Positions 1-9,012 of a stretch of 64,000 nucleotides of DNA are shown one piece after another. The stretch comes from Candidatus Aalborgicola bjergmarkensis. GTDB taxonomy: Bacteria > Pseudomonadota > Gammaproteobacteria > Burkholderiales > Burkholderiaceae_C. Each line of letters opens with the position of its first letter. The first letter of the stretch is position 1. A model generated the notes under the pieces. That model was not told the DNA's origin, ran no database searches, and saw only the letters and a list, made by a program, of their open reading frames with translations. The DNA lies in assembly GCA_016708725.1 (NCBI GenBank), contig JADJFE010000013.1, forward strand, positions 62,001 through 126,000, read 5' to 3'. Position numbers and translations under genes: made by a program.

Positions 1-1057
1 CGCGCAGCGCCACGTTGGACTGCAACTCGCGCGTCAGGCGGTCACGCAACTGGCGGCTGGTGACAAACTTGCCTTCGCGTCCGGCCAAAGGCGAGGTATT
101 GACGCAAAAATTCATGGTCAGCGTCGGCTCGTCGATCATGAGCATGGGCAGTGGCGCGGGATTTTGCAAATCGGTCAGCGTGACGCCGATATTCACCTGT
201 TCAACACCGCTGACCAGCACAATATCGCCTGGGCCGGCATCGGTGGCAGGAACGCGCTCCAGCCCCTCGAACTTCAGGAGCTGCAGCACTTTCGCCCGGT
301 TGGAGCGGCCATCCGCACCTTCCATGACCAGCACGTCCTGGCCGGCCCGGATGGTGCCTTGCGTGATGCGCCCCACGCCGATGCGCCCCACGTAGGTCGA
401 ATAATCGAGCGAACTGATCTGCAACTGCAAGGGTGCTGCCGGGTCGCCCTCGTTGGACGGCACATGCGCCAGCACCGTGTCAAACAGGGGCGCCAGGTCC
501 TTGCCCCATTGCTCACCCGGTGCGCCCTCCTCCATGCTCGCCCAACCGTTGAGCCCCGAAGCATAGACCACCGGAAAGTCGAGCTGGTCTTCGGTCGCTC
601 CCAGCTTGTCAAACAGATCAAACGCGGCATTGATGACGTAATCCGGGCGCGAGCCGGGACGGTCCACCTTGTTCACCACCACAATCGGTTTAAGACCCAG
701 CGCCAGTGCCTTTTTGGTCACAAACCGGGTTTGCGGCATCGGCCCCTCGACTGCATCGATCAGCAGCATCACGCCATCCACCATGGACAAGGCGCGCTCC
801 ACCTCCCCGCCAAAGTCGGCGTGTCCCGGCGTATCAACGATGTTGATGTGCGTGTCTTTCCAGTCCACGGCGCAGTTCTTGGCCAGAATCGTGATGCCGC
901 GTTCTTTTTCCAGGTCATTGTTGTCCATCACGCGCTCCGCGACTTTTTCGTTCTCGCGGAAGGTGCCGCTCTGGCGCAGCAACATATCCACCAGGGTGGT
1001 TTTTCCATGGTCGACGTGGGCAATGATGGCAATGTTGCGAATCTGTTTTGTGCTCAT
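1..1057 (-). CDS. typA: GTP-binding protein TypA/BipA (C-terminus outside window)
   Basis: This is a ribosome-associated translational GTPase of the EF-G/LepA family, involved in ribosome assembly and stress adaptation. About 352 residues are present and the rest lies to the left of base 1. The start ATG is at 1057. Visible motifs are the P-loop HVDHGKTT near residue 15, DTPGHADFGGEVERA (G3) near residue 75, and NKVDRPGSRPDY (G4) near residue 130. A beta-barrel domain II follows. Its ATG overlaps the truB stop in an ATGA arrangement, so it is probably translationally coupled as the last visible gene of the rimP-nusA-infB-rbfA-truB operon. The assignment is secure. Confidence 0.95.
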   Translation of the reverse strand, partial: MSTKQIRNIAIIAHVDHGKTTLVDMLLRQSGTFRENEKVAERVMDNNDLEKERGITILAKNCAVDWKDTHINIVDTPGHADFGGEVERALSMVDGVMLLIDAVEGPMPQTRFVTKKALALGLKPIVVVNKVDRPGSRPDYVINAAFDLFDKLGATEDQLDFPVVYASGLNGWASMEEGAPGEQWGKDLAPLFDTVLAHVPSNEGDPAAPLQLQISSLDYSTYVGRIGVGRITQGTIRAGQDVLVMEGADGRSNRAKVLQLLKFEGLERVPATDAGPGDIVLVSGVEQVNIGVTLTDLQNPAPLPMLMIDEPTLTMNFCVNTSPLAGREGKFVTSRQLRDRLTRELQSNVALR

Positions 1058-2001
1058 AGTTTCTTTCCTGAATCTGTAATTTCCTGCACGCTTAATAAGC
1101 GCTGCGGCAGCAACTCTCCCGCGCGAACCTGCGCCGTACCCAGTAGGCTACCTTCTGTACCGTACACGGCCACGCACGCGGCATCGGGCCAATTGCCACG
1201 CCGGGACAAGCCGTTCAAAAAACGCGCCGAATCCTGCGCCTCCAGCCGTACCACCGGGTACGGTGCCAGCAAGGCGTCCACCGGCAGCAAGCACGCCAGG
1301 CGCTCGTGCTCGGTCATGGCTTCCAATGCAGCAAGGCTTACACACTGCGCCACGGAAAACCCGCCTGTGCCGGTACGCCGCAGCGCCGTCACGTGTGCGC
1401 CGCACCCCAGTGCTTCGCCAATGTCCTCGGCCAAGGTGCGAATGTAGGTGCCCTTGCTGCAACTTACTACCATATCAATAGCTGTACCCGCTTGTCCCAC
1501 ATGCCCTATAGCCATATTCAGCTTATAAATAGTGACCTCGCGCGCCAAACGCTCCACCGCGATTCCGGCACGGGCATATTCGTACAAGGGCTTGCCATCT
1601 TTCTTGAGCGCGCTGTGCATGGGCGGTGTCTGGCGAATCAGGCCTAAAAACTGCGGCAGCACACGCGCAATATCTTGCTCGCTTACCTGCACGGGACGCA
1701 CCGCCAGCACCTCCCCTTCGGCATCTGCGGTACTGGTTGTTGTACCCAGCAGCGCCTGCGCCTCGTATTCCTTGTCGGCATCGAGTTGCAACTGGCTGAA
1801 TTTGGTGGCGGCGCCAAAACACAAGGGCAACACACCTGTCGCCAGCGGGTCCAGCGTGCCCGTATGCCCGGCTTTTTGCGCCCGCAGCAGCCATTTGACT
1901 TTCTGCAAGGCATCGTTACTCGACCACCCCAGGGGCTTGTCCAGCAACAACACGCCGTGCACGGGTCGCCTGATGACCCTGCCGGACTGCCCCTCAGTCA
2001 T
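1054..2001 (-). CDS. truB: tRNA pseudouridine(55) synthase TruB
   Basis: It makes pseudouridine at position 55 of the T-loop in elongator tRNAs. The protein has 315 residues. The catalytic-loop motif GHTGTLDPLATG is present, with Asp51 as nucleophile, as are KEYEA near residue 77 and the CSKGTYIRTLAEDIG motif at 181-195. A C-terminal PUA-like tail follows. The start is coupled to rbfA by an ATGA overlap, and the same arrangement links its end to typA. Residues 164-180 are unusual, because that stretch is written in a copy of the dispersed repeat described at 1462-1513. All catalytic motifs are intact, so the enzyme is probably functional. Confidence 0.95.
   Translation of the reverse strand: MTEGQSGRVIRRPVHGVLLLDKPLGWSSNDALQKVKWLLRAQKAGHTGTLDPLATGVLPLCFGAATKFSQLQLDADKEYEAQALLGTTTSTADAEGEVLAVRPVQVSEQDIARVLPQFLGLIRQTPPMHSALKKDGKPLYEYARAGIAVERLAREVTIYKLNMAIGHVGQAGTAIDMVVSCSKGTYIRTLAEDIGEALGCGAHVTALRRTGTGGFSVAQCVSLAALEAMTEHERLACLLPVDALLAPYPVVRLEAQDSARFLNGLSRRGNWPDAACVAVYGTEGSLLGTAQVRAGELLPQRLLSVQEITDSGKKL
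1462..1513. repeat. Dispersed repeat core embedded in truB
   Basis: The plus strand reads TTACTAC..ATCAATAGCTG..CCCGCTTGTCCCAC, then CTATAGCC. It aligns over about 50 bases with the first part of the intergenic repeats at 8746, 15003 and 21032, which read TTACTACATTTTCAGTAGCTG then CCCGCTTGTCCC. Here it is read in frame as TruB residues 164-180 and contains no stop. The match is by eye and ungapped. Confidence 0.65.
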
Positions 2002-2369
2002 TCGTTTTTGGAATGCGAGGCGACTGCCTGCGCAATCAGAGCATTCATATCGGCGGCCCGCTGCGGGGTAGGATCAAACTGAAAATGCAAGGTGGGCACG
2101 GTGTGGATATGCAACCGCTTGAACAAGCCAGCGCGCAAAAAACCCGCCGCATGGTTCAACGCCGCCGCACATGCTTGGTGGTCGCCTGCCAGCAGGCTGA
2201 AGAACACCTTGGCGTGTGCATAGTCGGGCGTTACTTCCACCGACTGAATAGTGACCATGCCCACACGCGGGTCCTTCAACTCGCGTGCAATCAGCTCGCT
2301 CAGATCACGCTGAATCTGATCGGCTACCCGAAAACCGCGATCCGGGGTTGATGATTTTTTGCGCACCAT
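1998..2369 (-). CDS. rbfA: 30S ribosome-binding factor RbfA
   Basis: This is a 123-residue KH-fold protein that binds the 30S subunit during 16S rRNA 5'-end maturation. The start at 2369 (MVRKKSSTPDRGFR) is preferred to an in-frame ATG at 2423. The upstream codons overlap the infB end and do not resemble the family, while MVRKK is the usual kind of start. The motifs VADQIQRDLSELIARELKDPR and VTPDYAHAKVFFS are characteristic. It begins 22 bases after the infB stop and ends in an ATGA overlap with truB, so it is cotranscribed with both. Confidence 0.93.
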   Translation of the reverse strand: MVRKKSSTPDRGFRVADQIQRDLSELIARELKDPRVGMVTIQSVEVTPDYAHAKVFFSLLAGDHQACAAALNHAAGFLRAGLFKRLHIHTVPTLHFQFDPTPQRAADMNALIAQAVASHSKNE

Positions 2370-2391
2370 ACGGTAATTAAGGTACCAAGGC

Positions 2392-5300
2392 TCACAAAGT
2401 ACGGGCCACTTCACGAATCTCAAAGAATTCGAGCGCGTCGCCTTCCTGGATTTCGTTGTAGCCCTTGATCGTCAAGCCGCACTCGAAGCCTTCCTTGACC
2501 TCTTTGGCATCGTCCTTGAAACGCTTGAGTGAATCGAGTTCCCCGGTATGGATGACCACATTGGAGCGCAGCAAACGCAGCTTGGCACTGCGGCGCACCA
2601 GGCCGGAAGTCACCATACAACCCGCAATCGCGCCAATCTTGGACACCCTGAGCACCTGACGGATTTCTGCCGTACCGATGACCTCTTCGCGCTTGTCGGG
2701 TGTGAGCATGCCCGACATGGCCAGCTTGAGGTCATCCACCGCATCGTAAATGATGTCGTAATACCGGATATCCACACCGGTATGTTCCGCCAGCTTGCGC
2801 GCCCCGGCGTCAGCCCGGATATTAAAGCCGATGATGACCGCCTTGGCCGTCAAGGCCAGATTGACATCTGACTCGCTGATGGCACCCACAGCTGCATACA
2901 CCATCTGCACCTTGACCTCGTCGGTGGAGAGTTTGAGCAGTGACTGCGCCAGCGCTTCCTGCGACCCCTGCACGTCGGCCTTGACAATGATGGGCACCTG
3001 CTTGACTTCGCCAGCAGAAATATCCGTAAACATATTCTCCAGCTTGGCGGCTTGCTGTTTGGCCAGCTTGGTATTGCGAAACTTGCCAGCCCGGTAGGTG
3101 GCAATTTCACGCGCCCGGCGCTCATCCGCCATGACGATAAATTCATCGCCCGCCTGCGGCACTTCGGTCAAGCCCTGGATTTCCACCGGAATGGATGGCC
3201 CGGCGGACTTGATGGGGCGGGCATTTTCATCCAGCATGGCGCGCACCCGGCCATAGGTCTGCCCCACCAGCAGCACATCGCTGGTCTTGAGCGTGCCAGA
3301 CTGCACCAAAACGGTGGCAACCGGACCGCGCCCCTTGTCCAGACGTGCCTCGATCACCAGACCCTTGGCCATGGCATCGACTGGCGCCTTGAGTTCCAGC
3401 ACTTCGGCTTGCAACAGCACCTGCTCCAGCAAGTCATCAATCCCCTGACCGGTCTTGGCCGAAACCGTGACAAATGGCGAGTTGCCACCCAAGGCTTCGG
3501 GAATGACCTCCTGCACCACCAGCTCGTTGGTCACACGCTGCGGATTGGCATCCGGCTTGTCAATCTTGTTGATCGCCACCACAATGGGCACACCAGCAGC
3601 CTTGGCATGTTTGATGGCCTCTTTGGTTTGCGGCATGACGCCATCGTCCGCCGCTACCACCAGAATCACGATATCGGTGGCATTCGCACCACGGGCACGC
3701 ATGGCCGAAAAAGCCTCATGCCCTGGCGTATCCAGAAAGGACACCATACCACGCTCGGTCTCCACGTGGTAGGCACCAATGTGCTGGGTAATGCCACCGG
3801 CCTCACCAGAAGCCACCTTGGCGCGGCGAATATAGTCCAATAGCGACGTCTTGCCGTGGTCCACGTGCCCCATCACCGTCACCACCGGCGCGCGCGGCAA
3901 TGCCTCGGCATGCTGCTGGCGCACCTCGTCATCGGTGAAAGCCTCCACATCATCCAGCGCGGCAACCACGGCCTTGTGCCCCATTTCCTCCACCAGGATC
4001 ATGGCGGTATCCTGGTCCAGCGGCTGGTTGATGGTCACCATTTGCCCCAGCTTCATCAACTGCTTGATAACCTCCGAGGCCTTGACGGCCATCTTGTGCG
4101 CCAACTCCGCAACCGTGATGGTCTCGGGCACATGCACCTCGATGATCCGTGCTTCCACCGGGGCTGGCGCTGCCTGCTGCTCATGGTCACGGTCACCACG
4201 GCGCCCGCGCGGACCGGCACGCCAGTTGCTGGAGCGGCCGACTCCAGCCCCCGTGTCGCCACGGGTTGGAATGGCCTTTTTCTTTCCCTGGTCTCCCGCC
4301 CCCGCCCAACTGGACGACAGTTTGGCCGATTTCACTTCCTTGCCTGCTCCTGCAGCGGGCGCTGCCGCACCCGCCGCACCCGCTGCAGCAGGCTTGGCCG
4401 TTCTGACGGGTTTATTATCAGCCGATGGTGCCGTTGTTGCCGCCGGTTTGCGCAAGGTTCCCTTTACGGAAGCCTTGGCATCCGCTGCCGGTGGTGGTGG
4501 TGGTTTGGCCTCTTCCACTTTTTTGGCAGTCAGCACGCGCTTGGGAGCCGACATCATCAAACGAATAGCGGCGGCTTCAGCCTCCGCCTTGCGACGGCGG
4601 TCACTCAAATCAGCGGCCCGCGCGGACTCCTCGTCCTGCTGCGCTTTGGCGGCGGCGGCTGCGGCAGACTTTTCCCGCGCCAAGATTTCGGCCTTGGCAA
4701 TTTCGACATTGGCGACTTCGGCTGCTTCAGCGGCCTCGACGGCCTCAGCTGCTTTAGCTGCTTCAGCAGCCTGGGCAGCCTGGGCAGCTTCAGCAACCTG
4801 GTCTTTTTCACCTTCCACGGCCGCAGGCTGCGCTGCAGCAAGCGCCTCGGCACGGCGTTGTTCGCTGCGTGCACGCTGTGCATCCTCCTGGGCTTTGCGT
4901 GCCGCCGCCACCTCAGCCGCAGCCTTCTCGGCTGATTCACGCGCCCTGGCCTCGCGCTCCTCGCGCTCACGACGGCGTTGCTCGAGCTCTTGTTCCTGGC
5001 GGCGAATCAATTCCGCCTGGCGCCGCGCATCTTCTTCGCGCCGCGCCAATTCGGCATTGTCCACAGCAGGCTGCACTGGCGTCGCCGCCTGCGCCCTGGC
5101 TCCCGAAGACTCCACCGCAGCAGAATCAGCACCTTCATCGCGACGCACAAAGGTACGCGTTTTGCGCACCTCGACCTGAATGGTGCGCGCCCTCCCGTTG
5201 GCATCGGCTTGCTTGATCTCCGTGGTCTGCTTTTTCACCAACGTGATTTTCCGACGATCCGCACTGGCAGTACCATGGCTGGTCTGCAAATAAGTCAACA

Positions 5301-5436
5301 GGCTATGCTTGTCGGCATCCGTCAGGACATCGGAGGCAGCCGACTTGGCTACACCTGCGGCCCTGAGCTGTTCAAGCAAGGTATCGGTGGATTTTTTGAG
5401 TTCATTGGCAAACTCGGCGACGGTCGTACTGGACAT
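2392..5436 (-). CDS. infB: Translation initiation factor IF-2
   Basis: It is the GTPase that places initiator tRNA on the 30S subunit and promotes subunit joining. The protein has 1014 residues, longer than the E. coli form. Order of parts: an N-terminal IF2_N helical domain (residues 1-55), a long Ala/Glu/Arg-rich coiled-coil linker (about 130-300), a Pro/Ala-rich linker, a second IF2_N domain (about 430-490), then the G domain with GHVDHGKTS near 520, DTPGHEAF and NKIDKPDA. Domains II-IV follow. Extra length lies in the low-complexity linker, where antisense open frames are only shadows. The gene sits between nusA and rbfA in the conserved operon. Confidence 0.97.
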   Translation of the reverse strand: MSSTTVAEFANELKKSTDTLLEQLRAAGVAKSAASDVLTDADKHSLLTYLQTSHGTASADRRKITLVKKQTTEIKQADANGRARTIQVEVRKTRTFVRRDEGADSAAVESSGARAQAATPVQPAVDNAELARREEDARRQAELIRRQEQELEQRRREREEREARARESAEKAAAEVAAARKAQEDAQRARSEQRRAEALAAAQPAAVEGEKDQVAEAAQAAQAAEAAKAAEAVEAAEAAEVANVEIAKAEILAREKSAAAAAAKAQQDEESARAADLSDRRRKAEAEAAAIRLMMSAPKRVLTAKKVEEAKPPPPPAADAKASVKGTLRKPAATTAPSADNKPVRTAKPAAAGAAGAAAPAAGAGKEVKSAKLSSSWAGAGDQGKKKAIPTRGDTGAGVGRSSNWRAGPRGRRGDRDHEQQAAPAPVEARIIEVHVPETITVAELAHKMAVKASEVIKQLMKLGQMVTINQPLDQDTAMILVEEMGHKAVVAALDDVEAFTDDEVRQQHAEALPRAPVVTVMGHVDHGKTSLLDYIRRAKVASGEAGGITQHIGAYHVETERGMVSFLDTPGHEAFSAMRARGANATDIVILVVAADDGVMPQTKEAIKHAKAAGVPIVVAINKIDKPDANPQRVTNELVVQEVIPEALGGNSPFVTVSAKTGQGIDDLLEQVLLQAEVLELKAPVDAMAKGLVIEARLDKGRGPVATVLVQSGTLKTSDVLLVGQTYGRVRAMLDENARPIKSAGPSIPVEIQGLTEVPQAGDEFIVMADERRAREIATYRAGKFRNTKLAKQQAAKLENMFTDISAGEVKQVPIIVKADVQGSQEALAQSLLKLSTDEVKVQMVYAAVGAISESDVNLALTAKAVIIGFNIRADAGARKLAEHTGVDIRYYDIIYDAVDDLKLAMSGMLTPDKREEVIGTAEIRQVLRVSKIGAIAGCMVTSGLVRRSAKLRLLRSNVVIHTGELDSLKRFKDDAKEVKEGFECGLTIKGYNEIQEGDALEFFEIREVARTL

Positions 5437-5531
5437 TTGTTGTGTAACCCTTTATGTCGGCATGACAAGCTTTTCGGGCAATTGCCAGCCTTTACTTGTC
5501 TATTTGCTTACATTGTTTTCATGGCTTTTGC

Positions 5532-5567
5532 AGCTGTTATGGCTGTTATGGCTGTTATGACTGTTAT
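5532..5567. repeat. 9-bp tandem repeat at the nusA stop
   Basis: Four near-identical units of GCTGTTATG lie in the 127-base nusA-infB gap. On the minus strand the nusA stop TAA is part of the first unit (TAACAGTCA). No hairpin with a T-run is visible, so the operon probably reads through. Confidence 0.7.
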
Positions 5568-7060
5568 TTTTGTGTGGCGGCATCACTGGCAAACCAATGG
5601 GCGCGCGCCTTCATGATCAGAACCTTGGCTTCGTCTGCAGACTGACCGGTCATTTCCGTAAGCTCGTCCACCGCCAAGTCCGCCAGATCGTCCAGCGTAT
5701 GCACACCCGCGTCAGCTAATCTGCCGATTTGCTCGACGCTAAGCCCCTGAAGATCGCGCAAATCTTGAGACACCTCTTCCACGCTCTCCTCATGCGCAAT
5801 TTCCATGGTCAACAGCGCATTTTTCGCACGTGTGCGCAACTCATGCACGGTCTCTTCATCAAAACTCTCGATCTCCAGCATTTCCTGCAAAGGAACATAG
5901 GCCACTTCTTCGAGGCTGGCAAAGCCCTCAGCGATCAGGATGTCGGCAATCTCTTCGTCCACATCGAGCTTTTCCATGAACAGCTTGCGTCCCACATCGT
6001 TTTCGCTCGCCTGTTTTTTAGCCGACTCTGCTGCGTCCAGGATATTGATGCGCCACCCCGTCAATTCGGATGCCAGACGCACATTCTGCCCTCCACGACC
6101 AATGGCAATCGCCAGATTCTCTTCGTCCACCACCACGTCCATGGCATGGCGTTCTTCATCCACGACAATGCTCACCACATTCGCCGGCGCCAGGGCTCCG
6201 ATCACAAACTGGGCCGGATCCTCGCTCCACAGAACAATATCCACGCGCTCACCAGCGAGCTCCGTCGTCACACCGTTGACACGGCTGCCACGCACACCCA
6301 CACAGGTACCGATGGGATCGACGCGCTTGTCGTGCGAGAACACCGCGATCTTGGCGCGCGAACCGGGGTCCCGAGCGCAGGACTTGATCTCCAGCAAACC
6401 CTGCTCGATTTCCGGAACTTCCAGGCGAAACAACTCGATCATGAACGGGGGTGCCGAGCGCGACAGAACGATAGGTGCGCCACGCAAGGTCAGATCGACT
6501 TCCTTGATGATGGCGCGCACACGGTCCCCGACACGCAAGTTTTCCTTGGGGATCATCTCATTACGCCGCAAACGTCCCTCGACACGGCCACTTTCAACAA
6601 TCAGATCGCCCTTGTCCATGCGCTTGACCGTACCGACAAAAATCTTGTCACCACGCGACATGAAATCATTGAGCAGCATCTCGCGCTCGGCGTCCCGGAT
6701 TTTTTGCAAAATCACCTGCTTGGCCGCCATGGCACCAATGCGCCCTATGGGCACCGAAGGAACAGCCTCTTCGATGTACTCATCGATTTCGATGTCGGGA
6801 ATACGCTCACGCGCATCCATCAACAACTCTTCGGAGTCGGGATTTTGCAAACCCGCCTCATCGGCCACCACATGCCAGCGGCGAAAGGTTTCGTAATTAC
6901 CACTGTCACGATCCAGGGCCACACGAATGTCAACATCACCGGGATAAAGCTTCTTGGTGGCCTGCGCTAACGCCGCTTCCACCGCCCCCAAGACCACATC
7001 ACGTTCTACATTCTTTTCCCGTGAAATTGCCTCTACCAGCATCAACAGTTCGCGATTCAT
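5564..7060 (-). CDS. nusA: Transcription termination/antitermination factor NusA
   Basis: NusA binds RNA polymerase and modulates pausing, termination and rRNA antitermination. The 498 residues show the N-terminal polymerase-binding domain (MNRELLMLVEAISREKNV), an S1 domain around 135-200, and two KH domains (GVRGSRVNGV near 275 and IGRGGQNVRLASELTGW near 340). Two C-terminal acidic helix-hairpin repeats (about 365-495) follow, as in proteobacterial NusA. It lies 65 bases downstream of rimP and upstream of infB. Confidence 0.97.
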   Translation of the reverse strand: MNRELLMLVEAISREKNVERDVVLGAVEAALAQATKKLYPGDVDIRVALDRDSGNYETFRRWHVVADEAGLQNPDSEELLMDARERIPDIEIDEYIEEAVPSVPIGRIGAMAAKQVILQKIRDAEREMLLNDFMSRGDKIFVGTVKRMDKGDLIVESGRVEGRLRRNEMIPKENLRVGDRVRAIIKEVDLTLRGAPIVLSRSAPPFMIELFRLEVPEIEQGLLEIKSCARDPGSRAKIAVFSHDKRVDPIGTCVGVRGSRVNGVTTELAGERVDIVLWSEDPAQFVIGALAPANVVSIVVDEERHAMDVVVDEENLAIAIGRGGQNVRLASELTGWRINILDAAESAKKQASENDVGRKLFMEKLDVDEEIADILIAEGFASLEEVAYVPLQEMLEIESFDEETVHELRTRAKNALLTMEIAHEESVEEVSQDLRDLQGLSVEQIGRLADAGVHTLDDLADLAVDELTEMTGQSADEAKVLIMKARAHWFASDAATQK

Positions 7061-7125
7061 GCAATGACTCTCCTCAACACGCTATTCACGCTATTTCCCC
7101 AAGATAAAAAACCCGCATACAACTC

Positions 7126-7722
7126 TCAGTATGCACTGCCATCCGACACGCCACGCCCTTTGAAACTGACCATCGGCGCCAGACGTGCTTCCCGCAACTC
7201 ATCCAGCGCAAAGCCCAAGGCATGCAAAGGCGGCGGCGCACGCTTTTTACTCACCTTCTGACCGGGCTTGAGCGGCAACTCATCGCTCCAGACAATCTGC
7301 CAGACAAACACGCCATCATTTTCTTCCCGCTTTTCCAAAGTGCCACGGAACTTCTTGCGATTCGCATGCACCTGCCCCTGTGCAGCCGAGCCCACCGGGG
7401 CCTTGAGCGTGATATCAATCACATGCCCGACAAAGCGCTCAAAATCCTGGGCGTTACGCAAGAGACGGTCAATACCGGGAGAGGAGACTTCCAGGCGTTC
7501 GTATGGCACCCCCTCGACTTCCAGCACAAACTGCAATTGGCGCGTCACCTTTTCGCAATCTTCCACGGTAATGAAGCGCTCTGGCACAGACTCCCCTTCG
7601 GGAGACGGCGACCAGGGAACGTCAATCGTGACACGCAGCAAACCACCAGTCGACCGCACAAGCTCGACACAATCAAATCCGAGACCATGAACCGTTTGTG
7701 CAACGAGCTCCTGCAATGCCAC
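7126..7722 (-). CDS. rimP: Ribosome maturation factor RimP
   Basis: This is a 30S assembly factor (DUF150 family) of 198 residues. The N-terminal alpha/beta domain contains GLGFDCVELVRS and the D-V-P...ITVEDCEKVTRQL segment. The motif YERLEVSSPGIDRLLRNAQDF near residue 77 is the family signature. A C-terminal SH3-like domain follows. It is the first gene of the nusA-infB operon, and its leader carries an intrinsic-terminator-like hairpin. Confidence 0.95.
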   Translation of the reverse strand: MALQELVAQTVHGLGFDCVELVRSTGGLLRVTIDVPWSPSPEGESVPERFITVEDCEKVTRQLQFVLEVEGVPYERLEVSSPGIDRLLRNAQDFERFVGHVIDITLKAPVGSAAQGQVHANRKKFRGTLEKREENDGVFVWQIVWSDELPLKPGQKVSKKRAPPPLHALGFALDELREARLAPMVSFKGRGVSDGSAY

Positions 7723-7761
7723 CGTGAATCAATCCATTCAAAAACAAGTAAAAACAACCGC

Positions 7762-7791
7762 AAAAAAAAACGGGCGGTGATTACCCGCCCG
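7762..7791 (-). terminator. Intrinsic terminator/attenuator in the rimP leader
   Basis: A perfect 7-bp GC stem (CGGGCGG / CCGCCCG, 7771-7791, 7-base loop) is followed on the minus strand by nine consecutive U residues (7770 down to 7762). It lies 40 bases before the rimP ATG. No gene ends upstream on this strand, because fabI diverges, so a premature terminator in the rimP leader is the natural reading. Attenuators in front of rimP are known in other proteobacteria; the regulatory ligand here is unknown. Confidence 0.7.
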
Positions 7792-7909
7792 TCTGGTCGT
7801 TTGGTCGTGAGGGGCGATTGTACTGCAAAGGCAGACCATCGCCCGTGCAGACCAGTCAGCGCATGCGACAATTCTCCTCCAAAAAATGCAATTCTTACAA
7901 GGGGTCCAC

Positions 7910-8710
7910 ATGGGTTTTTTAGCTGGAAAAAAATTATTGATCACCGGCGTACTGTCCAATCGCTCCATCGCCTACGGCATCGCCCGCGCCTGCCACGCAC
8001 AAGGGGCCGAGCTGGCGTTCAGCTACGTTGGAGAACGCTTCAAGGATCGCATCACCGAATTTGCCGCTGATTTTGGTTCATCGCTCATTTTTGACTGCGA
8101 TGTCGCCAGTGACGAACAGATTGATAAATTATTTGCCGATCTGGCACAAGCCTGGCCACAATTCGATGGTTTTGTACACAGTATCGGCTATGCACCCCGC
8201 GAGGCGATTGCCGGCAACTTTCTGGATGGATTGACACGGGAAAACTTTCGCATTGCCCATGACATCAGCGCCTACAGCTTCCCCGCCATGGCCAAGGCCG
8301 CCCTGCCCTACCTGAGCCCGAGCGCATCCTTGCTCACCCTGAGCTATCTGGGCGGCGTGCGCGTGGTACCCAGCTACAACACCATGGGCTTGGCCAAGGC
8401 CTCCCTCGAATCCTCGGTACGCTACCTGGCCGACGCCATAGGCTCCAAAGGCATCCGGGTCAACGGCATCAGCGCCGGTGCCATCAAAACCCTCGCTGCC
8501 AGCGGGATCAAGGATTTCAGCAAACTGCTGGGCATTTCGGCTGCCGCATCACCACTCAAACGCAACGTGACCATTGATGAAGTAGGCAACGTGGCTGCCT
8601 TCTTGCTCAGCGACCTGGCCTCGGGCATGACCGGGCAAATATCCTACGTGGACTGCGGCGTCAGCCAGTCCGCCGTGGCAGTACTCGAGCCCAACGGGCA
8701 AAACGGGTAA
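7910..8710 (+). CDS. fabI: Enoyl-[acyl-carrier-protein] reductase (NADH) FabI
   Basis: This is the last step of each fatty-acid elongation cycle, reducing enoyl-ACP with NADH. The 266-residue protein is a short-chain dehydrogenase fold: ITGVLSNRSIAYGIA is the FabI-type cofactor loop near residue 12. The catalytic Tyr-x6-Lys is in PSYNTMGLAKAS (residues about 156-163), with the second Tyr in SIGYAPRE. The start at 7910 (MGFLAGKKLLITG) follows AAGGGG at good spacing; an upstream in-frame ATG at 7886 has no support. It is divergent from rimP. Confidence 0.96.
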   Translation: MGFLAGKKLLITGVLSNRSIAYGIARACHAQGAELAFSYVGERFKDRITEFAADFGSSLIFDCDVASDEQIDKLFADLAQAWPQFDGFVHSIGYAPREAIAGNFLDGLTRENFRIAHDISAYSFPAMAKAALPYLSPSASLLTLSYLGGVRVVPSYNTMGLAKASLESSVRYLADAIGSKGIRVNGISAGAIKTLAASGIKDFSKLLGISAAASPLKRNVTIDEVGNVAAFLLSDLASGMTGQISYVDCGVSQSAVAVLEPNGQNG

Positions 8711-8745
8711 ACAAGCCGCTGCCTCTTTGGGTTTTTTGGGTGCTG

Positions 8746-8948
8746 GGGGCAGGTTCTTGTTACTACATTTTCAGTAGCTGCTCCCGCTTGTCCCTCGGGG
8801 GCTATAGGCTGATTTGATGCCTGATTTGAGGCTAAATCGAGGCTAAAAACGTGCCACGGAGGCTTGCGGGGAGCATTTGCAGTGCGTTTTTGGTGTTTTT
8901 GATATCACGGGTGATATGAGATTGGCGCGATTCCATGTGGTACATGTT
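8746..8948. repeat. Long dispersed repeat, copy 1
   Basis: This occupies the fabI-9013 gap. It shares with the copies at 15003 and 21032, in the same order and orientation: TTTTCAGTAGCTG, CCGCTTGTCCC, GGCTAAAAACGTGCC, GGAGGCTTGCGGG and GATATCACGGGTGATATG. The last contains an ATATCAC-GG-GTGATAT dyad. No open reading frame is preserved between copies. The rest of this ~300-base gap shows nothing else. Confidence 0.85.
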
Positions 8949-9012
8949 CCTCGCGCAGGTCGCACCTGGACCCGCCATTGAATGGCATCGGGCATTCTGC
9001 AACCATTTGGCT

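Noticed and set aside
3851..5179. Long plus-strand open frames opposite infB
   Set aside because: They mirror the Ala/Glu/Arg-rich linker of IF-2 on the other strand and show no domain or ribosome binding site.
8711..9012. A small RNA gene in the repeat
   Set aside because: The dyad is short and has no promoter or terminator pattern conserved among the three copies.
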